32,500 nt of DNA from Anaeromyces robustus (lineage: Eukaryota > Neocallimastigomycota > Neocallimastigomycetes > Neocallimastigales > Neocallimastigaceae). Shown here piece by piece: positions 16,786 through 27,267 of this stretch (the first letter of the stretch is position 1; each line of letters begins with the position of its first letter). The notes under the pieces are model-generated. The model searched no databases and was not told the origin of the DNA. It worked only from the letters and a program-made list of their open reading frames with translations. The stretch covers positions 47,501-80,000 of the forward strand of contig MCFG01000266.1 of the NCBI GenBank assembly GCA_002104895.1, in the 5' to 3' direction. The position numbers and the translations under genes were made by a program.

Positions 16786-17985
16786 TTACATAATAAATTG
16801 TTCATTCATATTCATTGGGTGAGAAGATGAAAGTTGTGGAATTTGTGAGAAACGTTTTTGCTTCATAATTTGTCTAATTTGAGTTAATAATTGAGTGTAA
16901 GAAATGTTTTCGTTTTGGTTCATAACAGTAATAAATGCATATGACATAGCACCAGTGGAAACATTGTTAATCTTAGCATCAGCTGAAGTTTGATTATCTC
17001 TACAACCAGAAAATTGAATAACATCAGCATCATGTTTTCTCTTATTTATAACTTGTTGTTGTTGAGCTTGAGAATTACCAGAGAAATTAATTGAACCATC
17101 AAAAATACCAAGAAGAGCACTGGCGATGTTGGCTTGACCACCTTGAATGAAACTACCAACAACAGATAAAGCTTTTTGGAAAATAGCTTTACGAAGATCA
17201 TTTTCAATGACTTCAACTTGACCGTCACATTGGTAAGTGTATGGAAGATCCATAACAGTACCAGAGTGACATGAATCAAAAATAGCGGTTAATCTACAAC
17301 CCTTTGGTAATGGTTTAACTAAATTATCATAAATTACATCATCAAGAATTTGACCATTCTTACTGTAATCAAGTGGTAAAATAGTTTCATTGAAACTATC
17401 AACTTCTTCATTAGTTGGGTCTCTAGCTGTACCACCATGACCACTGTAGTGGAAAAATAAGGAATCATTTGGTTGAGCACCTTCAACAAGCCATTTCATA
17501 GCATCAATAATATTATCGTAGGTTGGTTTCATTTGTGGATCAGATTGTTCATCAGTTAAATATAAACAATTTTGGAATCCAAATCTTCTACAAACTAATT
17601 CAGAAATATTTCTAACATCATTAATACAACCCTTAAGTTCAGCTTGAGTACCAGTGTAATTGATACCAATGAAAAGAGCTTTTTTATTTCCATTACAAGC
17701 TGATCTAGTAAAAGAATCACCTTCTCTTTCATAATAGAAAGAATCAACATCTCTACTCCATAAGTTTTGTTCTCTAATTTTTTCATGGACAGCTCTACTG
17801 AAATTTTGACTGTCATCATCCCAAGTATTTATATGAACATTATATCTTCTCTTATCTCTATCACTTTGGTGTAAATTTTGGAATTGTTGAACTCCTTGTT
17901 GTAAGAAATTTTGAATGTCACCATTTTCAAATCCTTGTTGAACTTGTTGGAAACCTTGTTGAATAAATTGTTGGAAATTATGCAT
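16786..17985 (-). CDS. MCA1: Type I metacaspase A (Gln-rich prodomain)
   Basis: A complete intronless gene of 399 residues. Metacaspases are caspase-fold cysteine proteases that cleave after Arg or Lys, usually calcium-activated, and act in stress response, protein quality control and cell death. Layout: Gln/Phe-rich prodomain (1-40), conserved junction KRRYNVHINTW (45-55), p20 domain starting KKALFIGINY (101-110) with catalytic His183 in HYSGHGG and catalytic Cys239 in AIFDSCHSGT, then a linker and p10-like region (QFSGCRDNQTSADA, 324-337), ending with SQIPQLSSSHPMNMNEQF. The His/Cys dyad and the GCINDV and DSLFFHYSGHGG blocks are those of fungal and plant type I enzymes. The start is the first Met before the Gln-rich segment. 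It is the 3'-most of three same-strand copies and the only one with a Gln-rich, yeast-Yca1-like prodomain. Confidence 0.96.
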   Translation of the reverse strand: MHNFQQFIQQGFQQVQQGFENGDIQNFLQQGVQQFQNLHQSDRDKRRYNVHINTWDDDSQNFSRAVHEKIREQNLWSRDVDSFYYEREGDSFTRSACNGNKKALFIGINYTGTQAELKGCINDVRNISELVCRRFGFQNCLYLTDEQSDPQMKPTYDNIIDAMKWLVEGAQPNDSLFFHYSGHGGTARDPTNEEVDSFNETILPLDYSKNGQILDDVIYDNLVKPLPKGCRLTAIFDSCHSGTVMDLPYTYQCDGQVEVIENDLRKAIFQKALSVVGSFIQGGQANIASALLGIFDGSINFSGNSQAQQQQVINKRKHDADVIQFSGCRDNQTSADAKINNVSTGAMSYAFITVMNQNENISYTQLLTQIRQIMKQKRFSQIPQLSSSHPMNMNEQFIM

Positions 17986-18140
17986 TTTTTATTTATTAAA
18001 CTATCAAATTAAATATAAATAATTATAAATTATATTTTTATAAATAATAGATATTATGTTAATATTTGATTATTAAATATAAAATAAAAAAATTATTATA
18101 TGTTACAATCAAGCTACTTATACTAAATATTAATAATTTA

Positions 18141-18164
<24 letters not shown>

Positions 18165-18173
<9 letters not shown>

Positions 18174-18290
18174 TATTATTTATTATTTATTATTTATTAT
18201 TTATTATTTATTATTTATTATTTATTATTTATTATTTATTATTTATTATTTATTATTTATTATTTATTATTTATTATTTATTATTATTAT
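18165..18290. repeat. (TTATTTA)n heptanucleotide array 1
   Basis: A seven-base unit repeats for over 100 bp, preceded by a short (TTA)n run and followed by (TTTA)n to about 18355. Because seven is not a multiple of three, all three forward frames read the same seven-residue Leu-Leu-Phe-Ile-Ile-Tyr-Tyr cycle without stops, which creates false open frames. Confidence 0.93.
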
Positions 18291-18563
18291 TTATTATTAT
18301 ATTTATTTATTTATTTATTTATTTATTTTTTATTTATTTATTTATTTATTTATTTTATTTTATTATCTTATTAATAAAGTTTATTATCTATAAAATTTAT
18401 ATTTCTTGGCAAAAATGTGAAGAAAAAATTTTTTTAAATTTCCATACTACATATTACAAAAAATATACTTAATATTTATATAAAAATACATAGTTCTGAA
18501 TTTATTCTTTTAATTACTGTAAATAAATTATTAATACTTAATTTATTTTATAAAAAAAAATAT

Positions 18564-18657
18564 GTTATTATTGTTATTATTATTACTATTATTGTTGTTA
18601 CTGTTATTATTGTTATTATTATTACTATTATTGTTGTTACTGTTATTATTGTTATTT
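18564..18657. repeat. 39-bp duplication next to the second heptamer array
   Basis: A 39-bp unit starting GTTATTATTGTTATT occurs at 18564-18602 and again without change at 18603-18641, followed by the first 15 or so bases of a third copy that runs into the heptamer array. It is made of TTA/TTG/TTACTG triplets and read forward gives only leucines; I regard it as simple-sequence DNA. Confidence 0.88.
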
Positions 18658-18800
18658 ATTATTTATTATTTATTATTTATTATTTATTATTTATTATTTA
18701 TTATTTATTATTTATTATTTATTATTTATTATTTATTATTTATTATTTATTATTTATTATTTATTATTTATTATTTTATTATTTATTATTTATTATTTTT
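18655..18800. repeat. (TTATTTA)n heptanucleotide array 2
   Basis: The same seven-base unit as in array 1 resumes for about 140 bp some 370 bp further on, with one slipped unit near 18773. Two arrays of the same uncommon unit length, so close together, suggest that one seeded the other or that the segment was duplicated. Confidence 0.93.
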
Positions 18801-19442
18801 ATTATATTATTATTATTTGTTTATTAAATAATTAAATAATTTATTAATTATTAATTAATTTTTTATTTTTAATATTATAATAAATATAATGATTTTTATT
18901 ATTATATATTGATAAGTTATTAAATATTGACAGATTCAACATTATTTAACATTATTTAACATTAAATATGCTCAAAATATGAATATATGTATATAAAATA
19001 AATTAAGGTATATATATTGATAACATCATAACTCATTACATATTGTAATAATTACTGAATTATACCAATATTTTTATATTTATATTTATATTTATATTTT
19101 GAAATAATTATTGAATTATATTTTCAATTATCCTGCATTTCTTTTTCTCGAAAATTTAACATTAAACTCTTAATATTCCTTTTTCATTTTACCTTTTAAT
19201 TTATAGTATAAACAAAAAAATTGAAATAGAAATCTTTCAAAGGTTGTAATAAATGAATAAATAATAAAAAAAACAAAGAGTTGTGAAAATATCTTCTTTT
19301 TATATTAATCATTAAAATAATTTTTAATTTAGATTTTTCCATTTTAAGCATATTTTTGATTTTTAATATAAAATAATTATATAATTAAATAATACAATAA
19401 ATAAATAATTATATATATAATTATTTATATAATTATATATAT

Positions 19443-19445
<3 letters not shown>

Positions 19446-19539
<94 letters not shown>
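19446..19539. repeat. (TTTA)n microsatellite
   Basis: A perfect TTTA run of about 94 bp, preceded by a self-complementary AT-rich stretch (19400-19445) in which ATAATTAT-type palindromes repeat. Confidence 0.95.
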
Positions 19540-20615
19540 GGAAAAAAATTGTATTGATTATTCATGTTTTTACTTAATCATTTATTATATTCACTTATAT
19601 ATTCAAAAAATCATAATTCAATTATCATTACTTATAATAAGTAATTTATAAATAATTAAATACAATATATTATAATATATTATAATAAGTACATTTTAAT
19701 AAAATTTATTTATATAAAAAATATATACATAAAAAAAAAAAAAAAAAAAAAAAGAATTTTTAATCAAATTATTTTTTATTAACTTTGTATGTAATAAAAT
19801 AATGTTTATTTTTGAACCTATGAAAATTCAATAAATAAATTAAATAATATACTAAATTAATTACAATATAATATATTGTTTATTGAATTGAATTATTCTA
19901 TATAATGAATGAACCGTTTATGCTTCAAATATAAATAAAAAAAAAAAAATAACTATTCATTTTTTTTATATCATAGTTATAAAAATTAATATATTATTGA
20001 GTATATTGTTTATTTATATAATCTATTGAATCAGCCATTTTTTTAAATATATTAAATTTTATTTTAAATTCAATTATTAATTTAAATATTAAAGAAAATA
20101 AGAAAGATAAAAATATTAAAAATATTATTCAAAATATTTTTTTACATATAATTACATATAAAATTATATAGTACAAATTTGGATAAATTTTTATATTAAA
20201 AATAATAGTAAATAGTAATTATTACTCAATTGAAATATGATAATAAAATATATTATCATTTACATATTTTATTTATTATTTATAATTATTTAAAAAAAAA
20301 AATTTGCCATTTTACTTATAAACTATTTATTATATAAAAAAAAATATTATATAAAAAAAAAATACTGTAATTTGTTAAACACATCTTTATATTCATAATT
20401 ACTAAACTCATATTATTTATTAAAACAGGAATAAAAAAAAAAAAATAGTTAAAAAAATAAAAAGGAATTAAACAATAATAACTTTTGATTGACGTGTAAT
20501 AACAATTATTTTATGACTTAACATTTATTTATACGTATTACCTTTTCTCTTATTCATAAATATCAATTTTTTTTTAAAAAAAATTTTTTCCCCTTTTGTT
20601 ATTCTTTTTTTTTTT

Positions 20616-20647
<32 letters not shown>

Positions 20648-21504
20648 CTTTCTCTATCTTTTTTTAAAACTACTAAATTCAGTAATAAAAATATAAATTA
20701 AAATTAAAATAAAAAATAGAAATGAAAGTTTACATATTAAAAAGAACTTTCATAAATATCTTTTTATATATTTTTTTTTATTTACTTATATTTGCATTAT
20801 GTAATCTGTATGTACATCACACAATTTATGTACAATATACGAATAATTTACAATATACAGATTAATACATAAAAAATGTAAATTGATACATTGTTTCAAT
20901 TTAAATTATTGAAAATTCTCTTTATGAAACTCAGTTTAAAATATTATTTTATAAATAAATTTCTACATAAAAAAAAAATTTATTAGCATAATATAAAAAA
21001 TTCTAATAAGAAATTATTAAACTTTTTTTTACCTATAATGTCAATATAAAAGACACTTTGATAGCATTTAGCTTTTTAAATTTCTTGTTCTATTTGTTTA
21101 TATTATAAAATGATGAAAATTTTGTTTTTAATTTCAATAATTGTTGGTAATTTTATTCTCGTTAAAAAATATTTTTCTATTATTATAATAAATGATTTAT
21201 TATAATATATATAGAAATTTTTTTTTATTCTTTAACTTTTTTTTTATTTTTAATTTTTGTTTTTTCCTTGTTTTGTTTTTTGTTTTTGTATTTTCTTTTT
21301 TCTTGTTTTATCTTTGGATTTTATTCTTGGTTTTTTTTTTTTTTTGTTTTGTTTTTTTTTTTTTTTGTTTTTTTTTTTTTGTTTTTTTGTTTTTTTTTTT
21401 TTTAATTTTATTTTACATATTTTTTTTTGTTTATTGAACTGTTTTTATTTATAAATATTAAAAACAATTATAAATAAAAATAATAAAAAATATATAAATT
21501 TGAT

Positions 21505-22806
21505 CTACATGTTGAAAGCTTCATTCATGTTCATTGGGTGACTAGTGGAAAGTTGTGGAATTTGTGAGAAGTTCTTTTGTTTCATAATTTGTCTAATTTG
21601 AGTTAATAATTGGGTATAAGATACTTGTTGATTTCTACTTAAAACTTGAACAATAGCATAAGACATAGCACCAGTTGATTCATTGTTAATCTTTGCATCA
21701 GCAGAAGTTTGGTTATCTCTACAACCAGAGAATTGAATAACATCAGCATCATGCTTTCTCTTATCAATAGTTTGTTGGTTATTAGCATTGGAGCTAGCTC
21801 CAGCGAAGTTAATAGAACCATCAAAAAGACCAAGAAGAGAACTGGCAATCATTGATTGATCACCAGTCATAAAACCACCAAGAAGAGAGAAAGCCTTCTT
21901 GAAAATTTCTTTACGGACATCGTTTTCAATGACTTCGACTTGACCATCACATTGGTAAGTGTATGGAAGATCTAAAACTGTACCAGAGTGACATGAATCA
22001 AAAATAGCAGTTAATCTACAACCTTTTGGTAATGGTTGAACTAAGTTTTCATAAATAACATCATCAATAATTTGACCATTCTTTTCGTAATCAAGTGGTA
22101 AAATAGTTTCATCGTATCCATCAATTTCATCACTTTCATCATCTCTAGCAGTAGCTCCATGACCACTGTAGTGGAAGAATAAGGAATCACCAGATTTGGC
22201 ACCTTGAACAAGCCATTTCATACCTTCAATAATGTTGTTGTAAGTTGGCTTCATGTTTGGATCAGTTTGTTCATCAGTTAAATATAAACAGTTGTTGAAT
22301 CCATACTTTGAGCAAATTAATTGAGAAACATTCTTAACATCATTAATACAACCCTTAAGTTCGGCCTTGGTACCAGTGTAATTAATACCAATGAAAAGAG
22401 CCTTCTTGTTACCAGTAAGTGTAGATCTAACACATCTATCACCACCCTTTTCTCTGTAAAATTTATCGAGATCTCTGGTCCATAAATTCTTTTCTCTAAT
22501 CTTTTTTTCAACTTCATTAACAACATTTTGATTTGGGTTAAAATTATGTCTATTCCACATATTCATATGAATATTGTATCTTCTATTTGGACGCATGCCC
22601 ATTCCCATACCCATGCCTGGTCTTCCCATACCCATTCCCATGCCTGGTCTTCCCATACCCATTCCCATGCCTGGTCTTCCCATACCCATGCCCATGCCCA
22701 TGCCCATGCCTGGTCTTCCACCCATCATACCGGCACCTTGACCATTTTGTCTTCCTCCTGAACCATTCATGCCTGGTCTTCCACCCATACCTGGTCTCAT
22801 GAACAT
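21505..22806 (-). CDS. MCA1: Type I metacaspase B (Gly-Met/Arg-Pro repeat prodomain)
   Basis: A complete intronless gene of 433 residues and a close paralogue of metacaspases A and C. The prodomain (1-72) is a Gly/Met/Arg/Pro low-complexity region with a nine-residue unit RPGMGMGMG repeated several times (about 31-70). It is followed by NRRYNIHMNMW (74-84), then KKALFIGINY (134-143), catalytic His216 in HYSGHGAT, catalytic Cys272 in AIFDSCHSGT, the QFSGCRDNQTSADA block, and the shared C terminus ending PMNMNEAFNM. The residue after the GHG motif is Ala where A and C have Gly; this is not the catalytic residue and the enzyme looks intact. The start is the first in-frame Met ahead of the repeat. 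The second Met (residue 3) is also possible. Confidence 0.96.
   Translation of the reverse strand: MFMRPGMGGRPGMNGSGGRQNGQGAGMMGGRPGMGMGMGMGMGRPGMGMGMGRPGMGMGMGRPGMGMGMGMRPNRRYNIHMNMWNRHNFNPNQNVVNEVEKKIREKNLWTRDLDKFYREKGGDRCVRSTLTGNKKALFIGINYTGTKAELKGCINDVKNVSQLICSKYGFNNCLYLTDEQTDPNMKPTYNNIIEGMKWLVQGAKSGDSLFFHYSGHGATARDDESDEIDGYDETILPLDYEKNGQIIDDVIYENLVQPLPKGCRLTAIFDSCHSGTVLDLPYTYQCDGQVEVIENDVRKEIFKKAFSLLGGFMTGDQSMIASSLLGLFDGSINFAGASSNANNQQTIDKRKHDADVIQFSGCRDNQTSADAKINNESTGAMSYAIVQVLSRNQQVSYTQLLTQIRQIMKQKNFSQIPQLSTSHPMNMNEAFNM
22595..22720 (-). repeat. 27-bp coding repeat in metacaspase B prodomain
   Basis: Plus-strand units of 27 bp beginning CATGCCTGGTCTTCCCATAC repeat about three times almost without change, coding on the minus strand for RPGMGMGMG. 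Nearby CCCATGCC/CCCATACC six-base units vary the Gly-Met count. This is one of the most GC-rich stretches in the window and has a strong C/G strand skew. Near-identity at DNA level points to recent slippage or homogenisation. Confidence 0.9.
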
Positions 22807-23850
22807 TTTCGTTTAATTTTATATTAATAAAAAAACCTATAAATCAATTTTATATTTTATTAGAATAAGTATTTATGTTAATTTTTATTGTTTCTGTTAA
22901 ATTATATTTATATTAATTTAAAAAATTATTTATATAAAACAATAATACTGTATTTCCTTTTTTTTTTTTTTAACATATTGATTTTAAAATAAATATGTAT
23001 ATAATATTTAATTTTTTTTTCCTTCTTTTATTATTTTATTTTTATTTTTATTTCTATTTTTATATTTCTATTTTTTTTTTTTTTTATTTTAACTTTTTTT
23101 TTTTTCTTTTTCTTGTTATTTATTTATTTTTTCTTTATTTCTTTTTTTTTTTTTTTTTTTTTTTTGAAAATAATACACATTTCAAAAAAATATAAATACT
23201 ATTTATAACATATATTTTTATTACAATAAAAATTATACTATAAATATGAAAATTTAAAAAAGAAAAAAAAAGCATTTACTTAATATTTAAAATAAATTAT
23301 TTAAAATAAATAAATATTAAATATTAAAATGATAAACGAAAATACTTAATTATTTTAATACATAATTATCAAATATTTAAATTCTCTTTCATTCTCTTTA
23401 TTTATTTACTTATCTATTTACTTATTTATCTATACATTTATTTTTTTTTTTCTTTTATAATATTACATATTTATTTATTTTTAATATAAATTATTCATTC
23501 ATGTTTATCTTTTTTTTTACATTTATTTACTTTTTACCATTATTCTATTATTATTTATTTATACTTATATCAATTTATATATATTCTTTTTTAAACATTT
23601 ATGTATATTTATTTCAATTATATTATGTAACATTTTATATATTATTATTGGAATTATTTTAAAAATTAATATTAACCTTTTAATGAATAAAATTTTAATT
23701 GTAAAGGATTTTAAAATTTATTTTTTATATTACAATAAAAAATATTTTTTACGATCTTCAAAAAGAGTTGTTTTATAAAAAAAAATATAAATTCGAAGGA
23801 AGAATTAGTTATTATATATGTTTTTTCTTCTATGATTTATTTAGTAAACA

Positions 23851-24033
<183 letters not shown>

Positions 24034-24609
24034 GAATTATCATTCAAATGTTTATTTTAATCACAATTCAATAATATTTTTTATTATATATTATTTTATA
24101 TTATTTTTATATATAATAATTAATGTTCATAAAAAATAATTACAATAATCCATATTGACTATAATAATTATAATTAATATATTAATAATATATTAAATAA
24201 TATATTATGGAATAACCATAAATTAAAATTTTATAATTATAGATAAATTAATTAAATTGAAAACCACTAAAAAGTCTAAAAGTTAAAAAAATGTAAATTG
24301 TATACAATATATATTATATTTATAATGTAAAATGAAGATATCTTACATAATAGGATTAATACATATTATTATTTTGATTAAATTATTAATTTATTATTTA
24401 TATATTATACACATATATTATAATTATATTTATTTAACTTAATTTAGTTAGTTTTAATTTAATCAGCCTTTTTTTCAATATATTTTTTTCCTCAAAAAAA
24501 AACAGTATTATAAATAAAAATACTATAAATTTATAATTTATATATTATAATATATAATAATATATGTACAATTTATATCTGTAGATTTGTAATAAATGAG
24601 GAAAAATTA

Positions 24610-24649
24610 TTTTTCTTAGTTTTTTTTTAAAAAAAATACTAAGAAAAAA
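24610..24649. repeat. Near-perfect loopless inverted repeat
   Basis: Left arm TTTTTCTTAGTTTTTTTTT (24610-24628) is followed directly by AAAAAAAATACTAAGAAAAA, its reverse complement apart from one extra or changed base. The CTTAG/CTAAG anchors make this more than a simple T-run beside an A-run. The function is unknown; it could be a cruciform-forming spot or a bidirectional transcript end. Confidence 0.8.
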
Positions 24650-24957
24650 GACATTACTAAATAATAAATAATATTTATTATATACAGCCTTTATAAAGAA
24701 CGTATATATTTATATATATTAAAAATAATTAATAAAATAAGAAACAATCTGTTACATATTTTATTTTGACATGAAAATAATAACTAATCTAATCCTTAAA
24801 AATAGTAATCCCTTTTATAAATATGTTTATTCCCCATTAATAAAAAAGTTGAAACAATACAAATATATTATGACATTTATTATTATCTAAAAGGAAAAAC
24901 ATATTTATAATATTATATAATATTTTACTAATATTTATAATAAGGTTTAATTTTTAA

Positions 24958-24992
24958 ATCTAAAGAGGTTTAGACTAAAGAGGTTTAGATTT
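24958..24992. repeat. Short tandem duplication with inverted ends
   Basis: CTAAAGAGGTTTAGA occurs twice in a row, and the pair is bordered by AATCTAAA on the left and TTTAGATT on the right, which are reverse complements. It is small and could be chance in this composition, but the AGAGG core is GC-richer than its surroundings. Confidence 0.7.
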
Positions 24993-25912
24993 ATATTATT
25001 AAAGAAAGATATATATAAAAAAAAAAGAAATCTAAAACATATATAATACTTACTATAAATAAATATTCAAAATATTAATATTAAATGGAATAAATAAAAT
25101 AAAAATGATATAAAAATTGAATCATTAATGAAGATATAGCATTTAATATTAATATATAATATACACTAATTATAAACAATACAATAATACAATACATGAT
25201 TGTTATTTTTATTGTCAAAATATTTTTAAATTTGAGATAATAAAATTCATGATCAAAATCAAGATAAGAAAAAAAAATAGTAGATATAATATAGCCACCA
25301 TATATTTTATTATTATTATAATTATTAATTTTGTAAATAAGAAAATTAAAAGAATAAATAAATAATATATAATAAATAAATAATATATAATAAATAAATA
25401 AATAAATAATAAATAAATAAATAAATAATAAATAAATAAATAAATAATATATAATATATAATATATTATAAAAAAAATAAAATAAAATAATAAAATAATA
25501 ATAATATATAAATAATACCATAATAAAGATAAATTATAATGTATTAATAAAAATATATTTTTAGACTAATAAAATACCTTTTTGTGTTTTATTTATATTT
25601 TATATGAATCATAGGATATTAATATTGATGTGTAATATAGAATTTAAAAAATAAATAATAAAAATAAAATTGAAATAAATAAAAAAAAAAAGTAGTATAG
25701 ATATGAAATAAAAAAATAATTATTAGGATTTTTCTCTTATTTTAAATGAAAAATCGTATATAAAGAAATAATTTGATATCCATTGAACTTTTTATTTATT
25801 TAGCTTTAAAATTTTCAATAAATAATGAAAAATAAATAAAATATATTTTTTTTTTAACTCAGAAAACCTTGTGATAATAATATCAATATTTAAGATATCA
25901 TAATGAAATTTC

Positions 25913-25943
<31 letters not shown>

Positions 25944-26652
25944 AATACTAATAAAGAAATTAACATAAAAATTAATATAAATTGACATCTTTTTTTTTTT
26001 TTTATGTTAAGAAAATATCTAGTAAAGTATTAATAATAAATATTAATATAAATTGTCATCAAATATATTACTATATATAAATAAGTACAGGATAACAAAA
26101 TATAATAAAATATAATTAAAAAAAATATATACAAATAAATCATATATATATATAAATAAAAAAGATAATATAAACTATTAATATTTTGTTTTAATATAAT
26201 TTATAGTAAATCACATGTCATGTCATGACTTAATAATAATTTTGAATCTAATTTATATAAACCTATAATTTATAAAATTTTATAGTAATTATAAAACCGG
26301 ATTTACTTGACTCTAAAAAATATATTTTTAAAAAAAAAAATCCACATTAATAACTTAACAACTTAATATATATTAATATATTTATCTCTATAATTGTATG
26401 GAATCATTAATCAATTGTAAACAATTAACTGAAAACTTAATTGTTTAAAAATAAAAATAAAAATAAAAAAAAAAAATAAAATAATAAATAAAAAAAAAAA
26501 AAAAAAAAATAACAATATAATTATCTATTACTATTTCAAATATATTAAATTTATTGTTTTTTCTTTTAAAATTAAATAATATTATTGTTAATAATATTGT
26601 AATTAATTATATTTTTTTAATAATTATATTATTTTAATTATTATTATATAAC

Positions 26653-26695
<43 letters not shown>

Positions 26696-27267
26696 GTCAT
26701 TGGTTTTTTTTTTTTAATTTTTTTTTTATTATATATTTTTATATTGTTTTTATAGGTTTGTTAATTTTTTTTTTATATTAGTTTTTTGATGTTTGATATT
26801 TAAACATTGAGTTGTACATTATTGCATATATTTGTACATTATTTTATAAAGAAATATAACATAATATATAATTTGTTAAGTTTACAAAAAAGTATAAAAA
26901 TATATTAATCTTAATTAATTATATATTTAATAAAAAAAAATTTTTTTTTTTTGACATTTTATATTAAAATTTTGTGTCATTTTGTAGTTAATATTTATAT
27001 ATATTATATTATATTTATATTTATTGAAAAGCGATTATTATATTATAATATGTTATTGTTATTATGTTGGATTTTCAAGATAATACTTATATATTTTTTT
27101 TTCGTTTTTTTTTTTTTTTTTTGAATTACCATATATATATTTATATATTTATACATATATTATATGTTTATTTATTTTTTAATAAATATATAATGTTTAT
27201 AAATAAATAAATAAATATATAATGATAATAAATTTGTATATATTTTTTATACATTTTTATGTTTTTT

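Larger units (their letters stand above)
17986..21504. other. Spacer between metacaspases A and B
   Basis: About 3.5 kb of AT-rich DNA without a credible gene. Open frames here consist only of Leu/Ile/Tyr or Phe translated from (TTATTTA)n or T-rich runs. It holds two heptanucleotide arrays, a 39-bp duplication and a (TTTA)n tract, each listed separately. A T-rich run at 21220-21430 adjoins the metacaspase B 3' end. The promoter of metacaspase A lies at the left edge but shows no recognisable element. Confidence 0.6.

Noticed and set aside
18066-18831. Open frames of Leu/Ile/Tyr/Phe
   Set aside because: They are translations of (TTATTTA)n, (TTA)n and (TTTA)n runs, which lack stops in several frames by composition alone.
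22528-22802. Plus-strand frames rich in His/Ser/Thr or Cys/Pro opposite metacaspase B
   Set aside because: They are antisense shadows of the 27-bp prodomain repeat. The minus frame carries the full catalytic domain. The same holds for 28333-28662 opposite metacaspase C.
25081-25521. Minus-strand 146-codon open frame
   Set aside because: Mostly Ile, Tyr, Phe and Asn encoded by (TAAA)n-type repeats, with no motif or conserved pattern. I treat it as chance.
26216-26229. CATGTCATGTCATGAC-type repeat with a GTCATGAC palindrome as a binding site
   Set aside because: Too short and isolated; no nearby gene start to connect it to.
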